Counted from the first letter of the stretch, positions 28,901 through 37,380 are shown. The stretch: 44,664 bases of DNA from an uncultured Saprospiraceae bacterium (GCA_937997635.1 CALLFA010000001.1:1-44664); one strand, 5' to 3'. A program made the numbers and translations. The notes: generated by a model from the letters alone, not told the origin.

Positions 28901-31900
28901 TACCTCCAATGGATCCATCGGTCAGTAATGTCAACACATTATTCATGCATCCACAAGCACTTTCTGAAACAATCGCAGGTAGTGGAATAGAATCAGAAAC
29001 AGTTTCGCATGTGATGTTTACCTGTGGACAATCCAAACTTAAATTAGAGCTTTCATCCATCAAGATCACATTCTGAATGCACGTAGGTTCTCCTTCATCA
29101 AAATTACTATTTGCGTTGATATCTGCATACCACTCTCTGAACAGTGTATCTCCTACACATCTATTTTCTGCTCCAAATTGCTGCAGGATCAGCGGTTGGA
29201 TATCAGGACATACACATCCAGCTGCTGCAGTAACGGTTGGTAAAAGAGCAGGCACATCTTCTATCAGGCAATCAGCAAACTGATTTTCGCAATTAATTTG
29301 AAAAGATTCGTCGGATGCTTCGACAATAAGTACTTGAGTAAAAATTTGTTCATCATTATCTGCGACTCCGTTATTATTTGCATCGATCACCCATTCTCTG
29401 TCAAATAAATCGTTAACACAAAATGATATCTCCATTGTATCCAACAGTATCAAATTAAGGGCTGCATTACAATCGCAAAATCCTGAAGTGGACATTGGAG
29501 ATGGAATCAAGGAATTTAAATCAGTCAGGCAATTGATGATGGTAGTGTCACTTAAGTTGTCAATTGGCATTGGTCTACCTGGAAGGATTGTAATTTCTTG
29601 AAGACAGAATGGCTCATCTTCATCCGCAAAATCATCACCATCTATATCGACATACCACATTCGTGTGGTCGTATCACCTGCACAAATTGAATTCAGTAAA
29701 CCATCACTCAATAATTGAGGTTCAAAGTTTGAACAGCCGCAGCTATTGTTAACATTAATGTCTGGTGCCCTTAGATTTTCAATATTCTGCGTGCAAGTCA
29801 CTCGGATAGGAGTGCATTCGAAAGTCACAGCAGCGTTGTCGTCAATAAGTATAATTTCTTGTGTGCAATTAGGCTCTTCTGGATCCACAAGTGAATTGCC
29901 ATTTACATCAGCAAACCATTCTCTAAATAAGGTATCACCAGGGCATCGGTCATTGGCGCCAAACTCTGCTGACAAGATTACCTGTATCCCTTCACAATCG
30001 CAGTTGTCAATATCTGCAATAACTGGTGGATTTAATGGTGGATTTCTTTCTAAGCAACTGACAGTGGATGATTCACATACTAGATTCATCAACTCAACAT
30101 CATTAGCTATGATTACTTGTGAGCATCCTGATTCGTCAAAATCTTGGTTGCCATCACTATCCAAATCAATAAACCACTCTCTGACAATAGTCTCCCCAGG
30201 GCAAATGTTTTGATCTAGATTTCCACCAATAAGGGTTAAATTAAAATCTCTGTTGCAAGCACATATTCCTTGTGAAGCATTTACGGAAGGTGGAAAATTA
30301 TTAATGTCTTGTTCACAGCTTATTCGTAGTGTATCGCAATTCTCAAAATCAATCATGATGTTTTGACTACTTATTGAAATGATTTGCTCACATGTGGGTT
30401 CGTCTTCATCGGCAAAATTGTCACCATCAACATCGATGAAAAAAGTCCTTGTAAATTGATCTCCGAAGCAAAGATCTCCAGTTTCACTTGAAGTTATTAA
30501 TTGAGGTTGTAAATCATCACAGGTGCAAAAGCCATTGTTTTGGACTGTTGGAGTTGGTATGTCATCCAGACTTGTGAAGCAATCTATTGTTTGATCTTGA
30601 CAAACGATATCTGTAAAAACTGAGCCAACAAGTACCAATTGTTGCTCACATCTCGGCTCTATATCGTCTAATTGTCCATTACTGTTTGCATCAGCAAAAA
30701 ACATTCTGAATATCGTATCTCCAACACAAACGCCATCAGTTGCTGTAGAAGATGCTAGGATGACATCAACATCATCACAATCACAAAACCCGTCAGCCAC
30801 CGTTAATGTCGGAGCAGCAACAGCATCTAAATTGTCCGCACACGTAACGCTAATGGTTGGACCACAATTGAAGACCATTGATTGGTTAAATCTAGGGTTA
30901 TCTTCTTCCAACAAAACAGATAGTTCTTGAGTACAAGAAGGCTCATTCTGATCGAATCGTCCATTTCCGTCAAGGTCAACAAACCACTCTCTTGTAATCA
31001 CATCACCAAAACAAACACCATCAAGATTTACCGCATTTCTCAATTCCAATTGAGGAGAGGTACAGCCACAAGTATTTCGATTTATTATGGTTGGAATAAA
31101 CTGTCCATCTATCTGATCCAAACAGTCTATAATGGCATTATCACAATCGATGCTAATTGGTTGTGCCATGTTGTTTATGGTAATGGCCTGATCGCATTGA
31201 GGTTCACCTGGATCAACAGCTTGATTTCCATTTATATCCAGAAAGTAACTGCGCGTCATCCGATCAATACCACACACATTTAGATCTGATTGCTCACCAA
31301 TGAAAATTAGTTCAGGAATCGTATTACAAGAACAACCAGCATTTTGGATTATTTCTGGTAGTTGTATTGCTACTGAAGGATCTTCTCCACACTGCAATTC
31401 TACATCGGTACATGACAATGAAAAACTAGGATCAACATAGTCTATAAAAATCTCTTGTATGCAAGATTCTTCGTCTTCTTCTCTTTGATCATTCTGATTG
31501 ACATCGATATACCACGAGCGTTGTACTGACTCTTGTTGGCAATCGTTACGAAATTCTTCTACGAAATCTAGTTTAAGGAATTCCTCTGGACAAAGGCAAG
31601 CATCTGGTGTATTTTCAACTGTTGGTCTGGTTACTTCTGCTATTGGCTGATCGCAAACTACTGTAATGGGTTCGCAAAGAATGGTAAACATTGAGGCATC
31701 TGTGGTCAATGCAATGGCTTGCATACAACTCGATTCGAATGGATCAAAAATATTATCGTCATTTGCATCAAAGTACCAATCCACGAATAGAGTGTCTTGA
31801 ACACATAAATTATTTGTGCGTTGAGTACCAGAGATTTTGATGAGGCTTTCATCACAAAGACAAAATTCATTACCAATAACATTTGGTCTTGGCAGATCTT

Positions 31901-34172
31901 CCAGACTTGTTGTACATGGTAATTCTATATCAGTACATTCCAGCTCAAAATCATCAACATCACTTGCTCCAGTAATAATCACTTCTTGTGCGCAATGAGG
32001 CTCGCCTGAACCGAATATACCATCGTCATTGGTGTCTACAAACCAGGTCCTTGTCACCCTTATCGAGTCACAATTCGATCTATTCACTGTCTCATCAGAA
32101 AGTTGAACTGGTAAATAAGATGCAGGACAAATAGTGCCTTCTATTATTGTCGGAGGGGGTACCAGATGGATGTCATCTTCACAGGTAATGACCGCATCTT
32201 CGCAAATAAGTTCTGGTCCATTTTCATTAGAAACTAAGACTGTAACCATGCATTGATTGGTGTTGCCTGCCTCATCTCGTGCAATAAAGACAACGTCTAT
32301 CAATTTACCGACATCCTCACAACAGAACTTTATAAACTCTGCAGGTTGTGTTACAAATGCTCGTTGATTGAGACCATTAAATTCACATCGATTGGATTTG
32401 TTATCGCCTTCCCCAAGATCTATTAACTCTGTGCTAGCAGAACAAGATTGTGCTTCATAACCTATAAATTCACCAAAACAATTTTCAACAGGAATCGACC
32501 AGTCTTCTTGTCTCACAACAAAGACTTCAACTTTACCACACTGAGGGTCATTACTGCCTTCATCAAAATCAGTTGCAAATAATTTTGCTGTGCCATTATC
32601 AAACTCTATATCGGCAGATGCAGTGAGTGCTACTTGCACAGATGTATTGCAAATAGCAACGGGTGGTGTGTCATCTATGATGTTTAATTGGATGGTTCGG
32701 CTATCTGTATTTTTACAATTATCGGAAACAACCACGGTCAATTCTACAGGTGTATTATCATACCAAATGTCAGTAATTTGATCGCCATTAATTTGTCCTT
32801 CTTCAGTGTACCAACTGACATTGACGGTACCACAATTATCCTCTGTAAGGATTGTTGGAAGTGTAGCAGTAGCCATACAAGACCACGGTTGCAACAAGAC
32901 ATCGAACTCTGTTATCTCTTCCAAAATAACTGGTGCTTCCTGATCTGTGACTTCAATAATCTGAGTACCTGTTATCTCTAAAGATGAATCGCACCAGTCT
33001 ATGATTGACCAATGTCTGATAATTTTTTGACCATTGGCGCATTCATCAAATGACACATCAGAAAAGCCCGCGATTAAGTTGCAGGTTCTGCTACTCAAAG
33101 GAATCATATCAGGAACCAGTACAACGGTACTATCGGGATTTAATATTGGCTGAGTCGCACAGACAATGGAGTCTTCAAATTCTTTGTCTATGACGGTCAA
33201 TTGTTCCCATATCACTTTCCCATCAATGGTATCCGTAGGCAGCACTGTATCTCTTAAGCCAATGATGGTCTCTAATATAAAGGTATCACATCTGAATAGA
33301 GAGTCTGGAACAAGATTGTGTTCGTCCAGATAAACGGGATATGCATTTTCAAATGAGCCTGTCATTGTGACAATTTCTTCAGGAGAAAAACCTTCGTCAC
33401 AATTAAAAAATTGAGTAGGTGGAAATAGGATGGTAGCAAGATCAAGAGAAGTTGAATCAATGGATATTTTGGTTTGTCTTACGGCCTGTCTAAGTAATTC
33501 AACAATTCGGATTGTACCGTGGGTTACAATTTTTGCTTCATGAACGATTGTCACGATTTCTCCATTGGGTTCACAGATGTCACCCTCTCTAATGATCTGT
33601 TCGGATATCTCACCAAGCACTTCTAGTGGTACGCACATATCCTGTACTGATGCCTGTATATCATCTAAAGTTAAAAAAACAGAAGGTATATCCGTACCAC
33701 ACCATGTTTGGCACCTAAAAGGAATTGGTTGACCTTGTTTTATTTGACAAGGTGCATTAAATGTTGGAAGAGAATTAGCCTCCAGAGCTATCGTACCCCA
33801 ACAAGAATTACCACTACAAGAGACTCTAAATTCTATTTGTTGATTGACATGTTCATTAGAAATACTGTCAATTGGTCTTGAATGTTGATCAAAAAACTCA
33901 ACTTGATAGGTCACACCATCCAAGGGATTCTCAATAAATCGGTCGATATCTAAACCAAGACTACAATCAGAATCAAGACTTACTTGGAGATTGGTGTTGC
34001 AAACAAGTCCTTCAGATCCACAATCTTGCGCAAAAATATTTGTGCTAGGTATGAATAAGAGTAAACCCAACAAGCAACTGGAAATCAGACGCAAACAAAG
34101 AAGCTGTTTTGCTTCTGGAAGTTGTTTGGTTGTTTTACCAATAAAAGGTTTGACTGTCATCAGGTTTTTCAT
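25965..34172 (-). CDS. Giant T9SS-exported protein (2735 aa) with a 16-copy Cys-rich, Ca-loop-like repeat array
   Basis: 2735 aa with a signal peptide (about residues 24-48, LLCLRLISSCLLGLLLFIPS, cleavage near IFA-QDC). Residues about 50-670 match the middle of the 2483-aa protein, sharing SCxGNSCWG, CDxNG/CEPNG, DRTCNL/SRTCNL and IDWCD. Residues about 675-2050 are 16 units of about 88 residues. Each has a C-x-C pair, C-x-G-[DE]-x-x-x-R-x-[WF]-[FY], and a D-x-[ND]-x-[ND]-x-x-x-[DE]-x-x-E-P-x-C-x-Q segment that resembles a calcium-binding loop. Then follow IKWPASFIGE, an IDWC domain, a carboxypeptidase-regulatory-like domain (GLIGGIVKTESGQSLQGASI), degenerate dockerin-like segments (ADVTNDALISIEDIAEMKR), and a T9SS sorting domain (YTPNPFSESSSIELELP). 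A Ca-dependent, rod-like surface structure is inference. Confidence 0.87.
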   Translation of the reverse strand: MKNLMTVKPFIGKTTKQLPEAKQLLCLRLISSCLLGLLLFIPSTNIFAQDCGSEGLVCNTNLQVSLDSDCSLGLDIDRFIENPLDGVTYQVEFFDQHSRPIDSISNEHVNQQIEFRVSCSGNSCWGTIALEANSLPTFNAPCQIKQGQPIPFRCQTWCGTDIPSVFLTLDDIQASVQDMCVPLEVLGEISEQIIREGDICEPNGEIVTIVHEAKIVTHGTIRIVELLRQAVRQTKISIDSTSLDLATILFPPTQFFNCDEGFSPEEIVTMTGSFENAYPVYLDEHNLVPDSLFRCDTFILETIIGLRDTVLPTDTIDGKVIWEQLTVIDKEFEDSIVCATQPILNPDSTVVLVPDMIPLSSRTCNLIAGFSDVSFDECANGQKIIRHWSIIDWCDSSLEITGTQIIEVTDQEAPVILEEITEFDVLLQPWSCMATATLPTILTEDNCGTVNVSWYTEEGQINGDQITDIWYDNTPVELTVVVSDNCKNTDSRTIQLNIIDDTPPVAICNTSVQVALTASADIEFDNGTAKLFATDFDEGSNDPQCGKVEVFVVRQEDWSIPVENCFGEFIGYEAQSCSASTELIDLGEGDNKSNRCEFNGLNQRAFVTQPAEFIKFCCEDVGKLIDVVFIARDEAGNTNQCMVTVLVSNENGPELICEDAVITCEDDIHLVPPPTIIEGTICPASYLPVQLSDETVNRSNCDSIRVTRTWFVDTNDDGIFGSGEPHCAQEVIITGASDVDDFELECTDIELPCTTSLEDLPRPNVIGNEFCLCDESLIKISGTQRTNNLCVQDTLFVDWYFDANDDNIFDPFESSCMQAIALTTDASMFTILCEPITVVCDQPIAEVTRPTVENTPDACLCPEEFLKLDFVEEFRNDCQQESVQRSWYIDVNQNDQREEDEESCIQEIFIDYVDPSFSLSCTDVELQCGEDPSVAIQLPEIIQNAGCSCNTIPELIFIGEQSDLNVCGIDRMTRSYFLDINGNQAVDPGEPQCDQAITINNMAQPISIDCDNAIIDCLDQIDGQFIPTIINRNTCGCTSPQLELRNAVNLDGVCFGDVITREWFVDLDGNGRFDQNEPSCTQELSVLLEEDNPRFNQSMVFNCGPTISVTCADNLDAVAAPTLTVADGFCDCDDVDVILASSTATDGVCVGDTIFRMFFADANSNGQLDDIEPRCEQQLVLVGSVFTDIVCQDQTIDCFTSLDDIPTPTVQNNGFCTCDDLQPQLITSSETGDLCFGDQFTRTFFIDVDGDNFADEDEPTCEQIISISSQNIMIDFENCDTLRISCEQDINNFPPSVNASQGICACNRDFNLTLIGGNLDQNICPGETIVREWFIDLDSDGNQDFDESGCSQVIIANDVELMNLVCESSTVSCLERNPPLNPPVIADIDNCDCEGIQVILSAEFGANDRCPGDTLFREWFADVNGNSLVDPEEPNCTQEIILIDDNAAVTFECTPIRVTCTQNIENLRAPDINVNNSCGCSNFEPQLLSDGLLNSICAGDTTTRMWYVDIDGDDFADEDEPFCLQEITILPGRPMPIDNLSDTTIINCLTDLNSLIPSPMSTSGFCDCNAALNLILLDTMEISFCVNDLFDREWVIDANNNGVADNDEQIFTQVLIVEASDESFQINCENQFADCLIEDVPALLPTVTAAAGCVCPDIQPLILQQFGAENRCVGDTLFREWYADINANSNFDEGEPTCIQNVILMDESSNLSLDCPQVNITCETVSDSIPLPAIVSESACGCMNNVLTLLTDGSIGGICFGESFTREYFLDMNSDGIPQATEANCRQIVTVAGTVGDMTFNCESQMIQCTDTLSQIAPPQINALGICTCNQFNLTIAEVSIPSSICEGDSIIQRWFADTNPNNQFDSLDVFCDQVLILEEPEEFVFNCDTVSVTCEQDLSLLVPPSFTAPGLCNCSDLDVLLLSDSPIPAMTCIGDEIIRTWYIDENEDGSFQNEETVCDQILTFVADEQSFSITCDTFFVDCTDSIAMIELPTLLPLSNCVCDSIDLVMLADDDLMLCPQDTTFRLFFGDANNDGMLSEGEPSCSQVIIVNDTPDRFDPLTIKWPASFIGESQENGVLLTCSNDTVFASRELIIGNDPMNCMPANFEPRPFWCESDCDLVSFSVVSDTVNNISSCPSILNTFTIIDWCTFDSSVTDSTEIDSDNFELVMDLAQEECNLCPIIADTLYTRFGRVDVDGFYQYTQEINIVDNEPPVVTLEQDTIIVNVTPNDMTNICSASIDVTATAVDMCNGAESDPSAIQWTIRVVDENREPVASETGEVIETRVGAMATVNSREGMPGDSLSIVWTVRDACNSVSITETQLFFVDSLSQCDTTAVENGLIGGIVKTESGQSLQGASILLNGDKMESPKTELTSSSGNYMFYNNDMEANYKLTGDKEDSHRRGVSTADVIKIYNHISTTALLDSPYKLIAADVTNDALISIEDIAEMKRLILGTQDTFANNDAWRFISDHSQFFDAANPWPFTETMEIRNFNTNLNDANFTAIKIGDVTNDALSTTESRQNHELTLYITDSFLKKEEPITVNVTLPQFDIAGLQGTISFTDLMDVELSSEKIDISNTDYNYTHNTLNYSFHKIQNKKTDLLFTLIGIPVKEGFLSEFITFNDLVTRTEVYGLDGVTYNVNIKFVTEKPSFSAGNYTPNPFSESSSIELELPTAGALNYSIYSSTGKLVNQNQVFLQAGKQMLIIKNKELAGNGFYTVVFEHNGYRLVKRVVLID
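28030..32150 (-). repeat. 16-copy ~264-bp (88-residue) coding repeat
   Basis: The motif of the D-x-N-x-D-G type followed by E-P-x-C-x-Q occurs near 32045, 31778, 31515, 31248, 30983, 30700, 30440, 30175, 29925, 29655, 29395, 29130, 28870, 28605, 28350 and 28085. Spacing is about 264 bp. Units are clearly diverged at DNA level, unlike the other arrays in this window, so this is an old expansion kept by selection. Confidence 0.85.
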
Positions 34173-34233
34173 TTATCAGATTGGAATACTTAATAACTAT
34201 ATGCTATTGAGTAGACGTAGCTGGTTATGACGT

Positions 34234-34241
34234 CAAATATA
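34234..34241 (-). promoter_or_regulatory. Candidate Bacteroidota -7 box for the 2735-aa gene
   Basis: On the minus strand TATATTTG matches the Bacteroidota consensus TAnnTTTG, 61 bp upstream of the ATG. No convincing TTG/TTTG -33 element is found at the usual distance in this AT-rich stretch, so this rests on the -7 box alone. Confidence 0.3.
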
Positions 34242-34388
34242 GTAAAATTATATATTTAAATAATCATAATATGTCATTTTTTTATTTGAATTATAATTTT
34301 ATCTATCTATATATCATTATTTATCAGCATTTTATACATAAATAAATTTTCAATTTTTACGTAGATGAAATATTGCTATACGTAATTT

Positions 34389-34740
34389 AGTTGCTAGTTG
34401 ATGGTTGTTAGTTAGTCGATGGTTGTTAGTCGATGGTTGTTAGTCGATGGTTGTTAGTTAGTCGATGGTTGTTAGGCGATGGTTGTTAGTCGATGGTTGT
34501 TAGTTAGTCGATGGTTGTTAGTCGATGGTTGTTAGTCGATGGTTGTTAGTCGATGGTTGTTAGTCGATGGTTGTTAGTCGATGGTTGATGGTTGATGGTT
34601 GATGGTTGATGGTTGATGGTCGATGGTTGATGGTTGATGGTTGATGGTTGATGGTTGATGGTCGATGGTTGATGGTTGATGGTTGATGGTTGATGGTTGA
34701 TGGTTGATGGTTGATGGTCGATGGTCGATGGTTGTAGGCG
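34389..34740. repeat. Minisatellite of 14-bp and 7-bp units
   Basis: The left part (to about 34580) repeats GTCGATGGTTGTTA (14 bp), with some units lengthened by an extra GTTA. The right part (about 34581-34730) repeats the 7-mer GTTGATG, with GTCGATG variants. The two share the core CGATGGTTG/TGATGGTTG, so the 7-mer array looks derived from part of the longer unit. It fills the 659-bp gap between the 2735-aa gene and rocD, which otherwise holds no gene I can support. Confidence 0.9.
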
Positions 34741-34830
34741 ATTGGTGTTAGGACCTTGCTAAACAAGAAATCATGTAGCTTGGACATAGCATAACTCAAC
34801 ATTTTATATGAGAATGCTAGATTCTTTATG

Positions 34831-36105
34831 TTATACTTGAAAATCTAAAATGGTTTTCTCTATGATACTGCAACAATCATCCAATTGCTCTTCGGTCATC
34901 ACGAGTGGAGGAGCAAATCGAATGATATTACCATGGGTCGGTTTTGCAAGCAAGCCATTTTCTTTTAGGGCCACACAAATATTCCAAGCGGTTTTGCTGT
35001 CTTCTGAGTCATTGATGACAATAGCATTAAGTAGGCCTTTGCCTCTGACAAGGGTGACCAAATCAGATTTTTCTACGAGCGCTTGCATTCTTTCTCGGAA
35101 TATATTGCCCAGTTTTTGTGCGTTGGCTTGCAGTTGTTCATCCTCTACTACATCTAAAGCAGCTATGGCTACTGCGCAGGCTAATGGGTTACCACCGAAG
35201 GTAGATCCATGCTCACCTGGCTTCATTGTCATCATGATGTTGTCATTGGCCAAGACAGCAGAAACTGGGAATACACCACCTGAGAGTGCTTTCCCGAGAA
35301 CTAAAATGTCTGGTTTTATTTCTGGTTTTCTTAAGCAAGAATCATGACAATCGCAATTACCGCAAGTAGCTAATAATTTTCCTGTGCGGGCAATCCCTGT
35401 CTGTACTTCATCAGCGATAAACAGCACATTTTTTTCTTTACATAAATCATAAGCTGATTTCAAATAGCCTTCATCTGGGACAAATACTCCTGCTTCTCCT
35501 TGGATTGGTTCTACTATAAATCCTGCCACATGCTTATTTTCCAATGCAAGTTTTAAAGCATCGAGGTCATTGTAATCGATCAACTGATAGCCAGTCATAA
35601 AAGGCCCGTAATCATTTCTTGCATCTGGGTCTACTGAAGCAGAAATGACAGATAAGGTTCGGCCATGAAAATTTCCTTTGGCAAATATGATGATGGCTTC
35701 ATTCTGTGGAATACCTTTCACTTTGTATGCCCATTTTCGACATAGCTTGAGTGCCGTTTCTACAGCTTCAACTCCTGTATTCATTGGAAGGACCTTGTCA
35801 TAGTTGAAGTACTTGGTAATGTACTTTTCATAAGGTCCTAGCTGATCATTATAAAAAGCTCTAGAAGTCAGTGTCAATATTTCTGCCTGACTCTTCAATG
35901 CGTCTACAATCTTAGGATGGCAATGTCCTTGATTAACCGCAGAATATGCTGATAAAAAGTCATAGTACTGCTTGCCGCCAGCATCCCAGACATACACGCC
36001 CTCGCCTCTACTTAGCACGACAGGAAGAGGGTGGTAATTGTGCGCACCATAGCGATCTTCCAGTTGCATTAGTTCCGCTGATCTGTCTTTGACTGATGAT
36101 TCCAT
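34831..36105 (-). CDS. rocD: Ornithine aminotransferase
   Basis: 424 aa, a class III PLP-dependent aminotransferase. It converts ornithine plus 2-oxoglutarate to glutamate semialdehyde plus glutamate, linking arginine/ornithine and proline metabolism. Family features: [17 protein letters not shown] near the N-terminus, [29 protein letters not shown], and the PLP Lys272 in [33 protein letters not shown] follows, as in eukaryotic ornithine aminotransferases. Just before the Lys there is an insertion relative to the human enzyme, with Cys248, 251, 253 and 257 and His254 (C-x2-C-x-C-H-x3-C). The cytoplasmic enzyme stands alone between two minisatellite regions. Confidence 0.92.
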   Translation of the reverse strand: MESSVKDRSAELMQLEDRYGAHNYHPLPVVLSRGEGVYVWDAGGKQYYDFLSAYSAVNQGHCHPKIVDALKSQAEILTLTSRAFYNDQLGPYEKYITKYFNYDKVLPMNTGVEAVETALKLCRKWAYKVKGIPQNEAIIIFAKGNFHGRTLSVISASVDPDARNDYGPFMTGYQLIDYNDLDALKLALENKHVAGFIVEPIQGEAGVFVPDEGYLKSAYDLCKEKNVLFIADEVQTGIARTGKLLATCGNCDCHDSCLRKPEIKPDILVLGKALSGGVFPVSAVLANDNIMMTMKPGEHGSTFGGNPLACAVAIAALDVVEDEQLQANAQKLGNIFRERMQALVEKSDLVTLVRGKGLLNAIVINDSEDSKTAWNICVALKENGLLAKPTHGNIIRFAPPLVMTEEQLDDCCSIIEKTILDFQV

Positions 36106-36207
36106 TTGATTTCTATAATTGAGTACATAAATCTATTCTTTTTTGATGACATAAGCTATGCCTTAAACTCATTGCTGCAGTTTTTCATACTCAAAGAGGT
36201 AGGGAAA

Positions 36208-36225
36208 CGGTCGGGAGGCCTTTTG
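36208..36225 (+). repeat. 18-bp direct repeat, left copy
   Basis: CGGTCGGGAGGCCTTTTG, identical to the copy at 36655-36672. The two copies bracket both minisatellite arrays, 447 bp apart. Confidence 0.85.
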
Positions 36226-36300
36226 AACTCATTCCTACACTGAGTCAGCCAAAGGTTTTTTAATCTCCTGGCGTTTTCAGTAGAATTTCACAAAAAGGTC

Positions 36301-36468
36301 GCTCGTTGGGGCGCTCGTGAACTCGCTCGTTGGGTCGCTCGTAAACTCGCTTGTTGGGTCGCTCGTAAACTCGCTTGTTGGGTCGCTCGTAAACTCGCTT
36401 GTTGGGGCGCTCGTAAACTCGCTCGTTGGGGCGCTCGTAAACTCGCTCGTTGGGGCGCTCGTAAACTC
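36301..36468. repeat. Seven tandem 24-bp units (array 1)
   Basis: Seven consecutive units of the form GCTCGTTGGGGCGCTCG plus TAAACTC, exactly 24 bp each. Variation is limited to C/T at position 4, G/T at position 11 and one A/G in the tail. There are no spacers. Confidence 0.9.
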
Positions 36469-36510
36469 GCTTTTGGTGGCTTCTTAGTAAAAAAACAGCA
36501 GCCAACACGA

Positions 36511-36627
36511 ACGCCCCAACGAGGCGTCAGCCGACCCAACGAGGCGTCAGCCGACCAAACGAGTGAGCTCTGCGAACGACCCAACAAGTGAGCTCTGCGA
36601 ACGACCCAACAAGTGAGCTCTGCGAAG
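36511..36627. repeat. Second minisatellite in inverted orientation (array 2)
   Basis: Two copies of a 20-bp unit (CGAGGCGTCAGCCGACCCAA type) followed by three copies of a 25-bp unit (GTGAGCTCTGCGAACGACCCAACAA type). Its CGCCCCAACGAG and CGACCCAACGAG are exact reverse complements of CTCGTTGGGGCG and CTCGTTGGGTCG in array 1. Confidence 0.85.
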
Positions 36628-36654
36628 ATCTGTTGTTCACTTGAGGTCGGGAGG

Positions 36655-36672
36655 CGGTCGGGAGGCCTTTTG
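36655..36672 (+). repeat. 18-bp direct repeat, right copy
   Basis: Identical to 36208-36225. The surrounding bases (GGGAGG before, TTCACTTC after) differ from the left copy, so the match is confined to about 18 bp. Confidence 0.85.
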
Positions 36673-36735
36673 TTCACTTCAGGTAGGAAGAAATTTTGTT
36701 CACTTGAGGTCTTAAATTATATTGTTATATATTGT

Positions 36736-37380
36736 ATGAAGTTATTAAGGGTATTTATGAAGTATTTAAGTCTATTCGTAGTCCTATGCTTTCTGCATTT
36801 GGGATGTAAAAGTCAATTTGTCAAAAAGTCTATTTTCAACGGTAAAAACTTACATGGTTGGAAAATCTATGGTTCAGAAAAGTGGTATGTCCATGATGGA
36901 GAAATCATTGCTGAAAGTGGTCCTGATCAGGAATATGGCTATTTAGCAACCAGACGGACGTATAAAGATTTCATACTTGAACTCGAATTCATGCAGGAAA
37001 TGGATGGGAATAGTGGTGTCTTTTTTCGTTCTAATTTAGACGGCGTTGACATAACTGGTTGGCAAGCTGAAGTTGCACCTCCAGGACAATCGACAGGAGG
37101 TATTTGGGAGTCTAATGGCAGAGGTTGGTTGGTCAAACCAACTGGAGGAGGAACCAACTCCTTAAAAATGGGAGAATGGAATACCTTAAAAATAACTGCG
37201 ATAGACAATATGGTTAAAACCACACTTAATGGTCGCGATTTGTTAGAAATTACTGATACAAAAATTGGTGAAGCTAGGGGTAAAATAGCTCTACAGATTA
37301 GTGCTGGTGGTGAATCAAAAGTCAGGTGGCGAAATGTGAATATTTGGACGAAGGATTTAGATGATCCAAACGAATTATAA
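36736..37380 (+). CDS. DUF1080 (3-keto-disaccharide hydrolase-like) lipoprotein
   Basis: 214 aa from the ATG at 36736. An upstream in-frame start at 36613 is rejected because it would read minisatellite sequence and bury the signal peptide; a Met at residue 8 is an alternative. Residues 1-24 are a lipoprotein signal ending in the lipobox LHLGC (Cys24). The mature part matches DUF1080: IFNGKNLHGWKIYG, WYVHDGEIIAESG, DFILELEFMQEMDGNSGVFFRS, and a C-terminal KIALQISAGGESKVRWRNV. The family has a concanavalin-like fold and includes 3-ketoglucoside/3-keto-disaccharide hydrolases. The protein is membrane-anchored and acts outside the cytoplasm. Substrate is not evident from context. Confidence 0.87.
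   Translation: MKLLRVFMKYLSLFVVLCFLHLGCKSQFVKKSIFNGKNLHGWKIYGSEKWYVHDGEIIAESGPDQEYGYLATRRTYKDFILELEFMQEMDGNSGVFFRSNLDGVDITGWQAEVAPPGQSTGGIWESNGRGWLVKPTGGGTNSLKMGEWNTLKITAIDNMVKTTLNGRDLLEITDTKIGEARGKIALQISAGGESKVRWRNVNIWTKDLDDPNEL

Larger units (their letters stand above)
36106..36735. other. Gene-free region with GC-rich inverted minisatellites
   Basis: 630 bp between rocD and the DUF1080 gene. The middle (36208-36672) is far richer in G+C than the flanks and is made of short tandem repeats, listed separately. Short ORFs read through the repeats but have only repeat-derived residues and no plausible start context, so none is annotated. Confidence 0.75.

Noticed and set aside
1..34172. A gliding or T9SS machinery locus
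   Set aside because: Only cargo-type proteins are present. No porin, translocon or motor gene is seen, so cargo function is inferred from sorting domains alone.
34560..34802. 80-codon minus-strand ORF rich in PSTINHQ repeats
   Set aside because: It is a translation of the 7-bp minisatellite; the residue pattern is forced by the repeat, and nothing supports translation.
36301..36627. CRISPR-like array
   Set aside because: Units are head-to-tail with no unique spacers, and no cas genes are in the window.
36260..36677. Two overlapping minus-strand ORFs with ERVYERPN and RASLRAPQ repeats
   Set aside because: Both read the same 24-bp array in different frames (24 is a multiple of 3, so every frame stays open). 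No domain, signal or plausible start is present.
36613..36735. Longer N-terminus for the DUF1080 lipoprotein starting at 36613
   Set aside because: It would translate the minisatellite and place 41 residues before the lipoprotein signal; ATG 36736 gives a proper lipobox.
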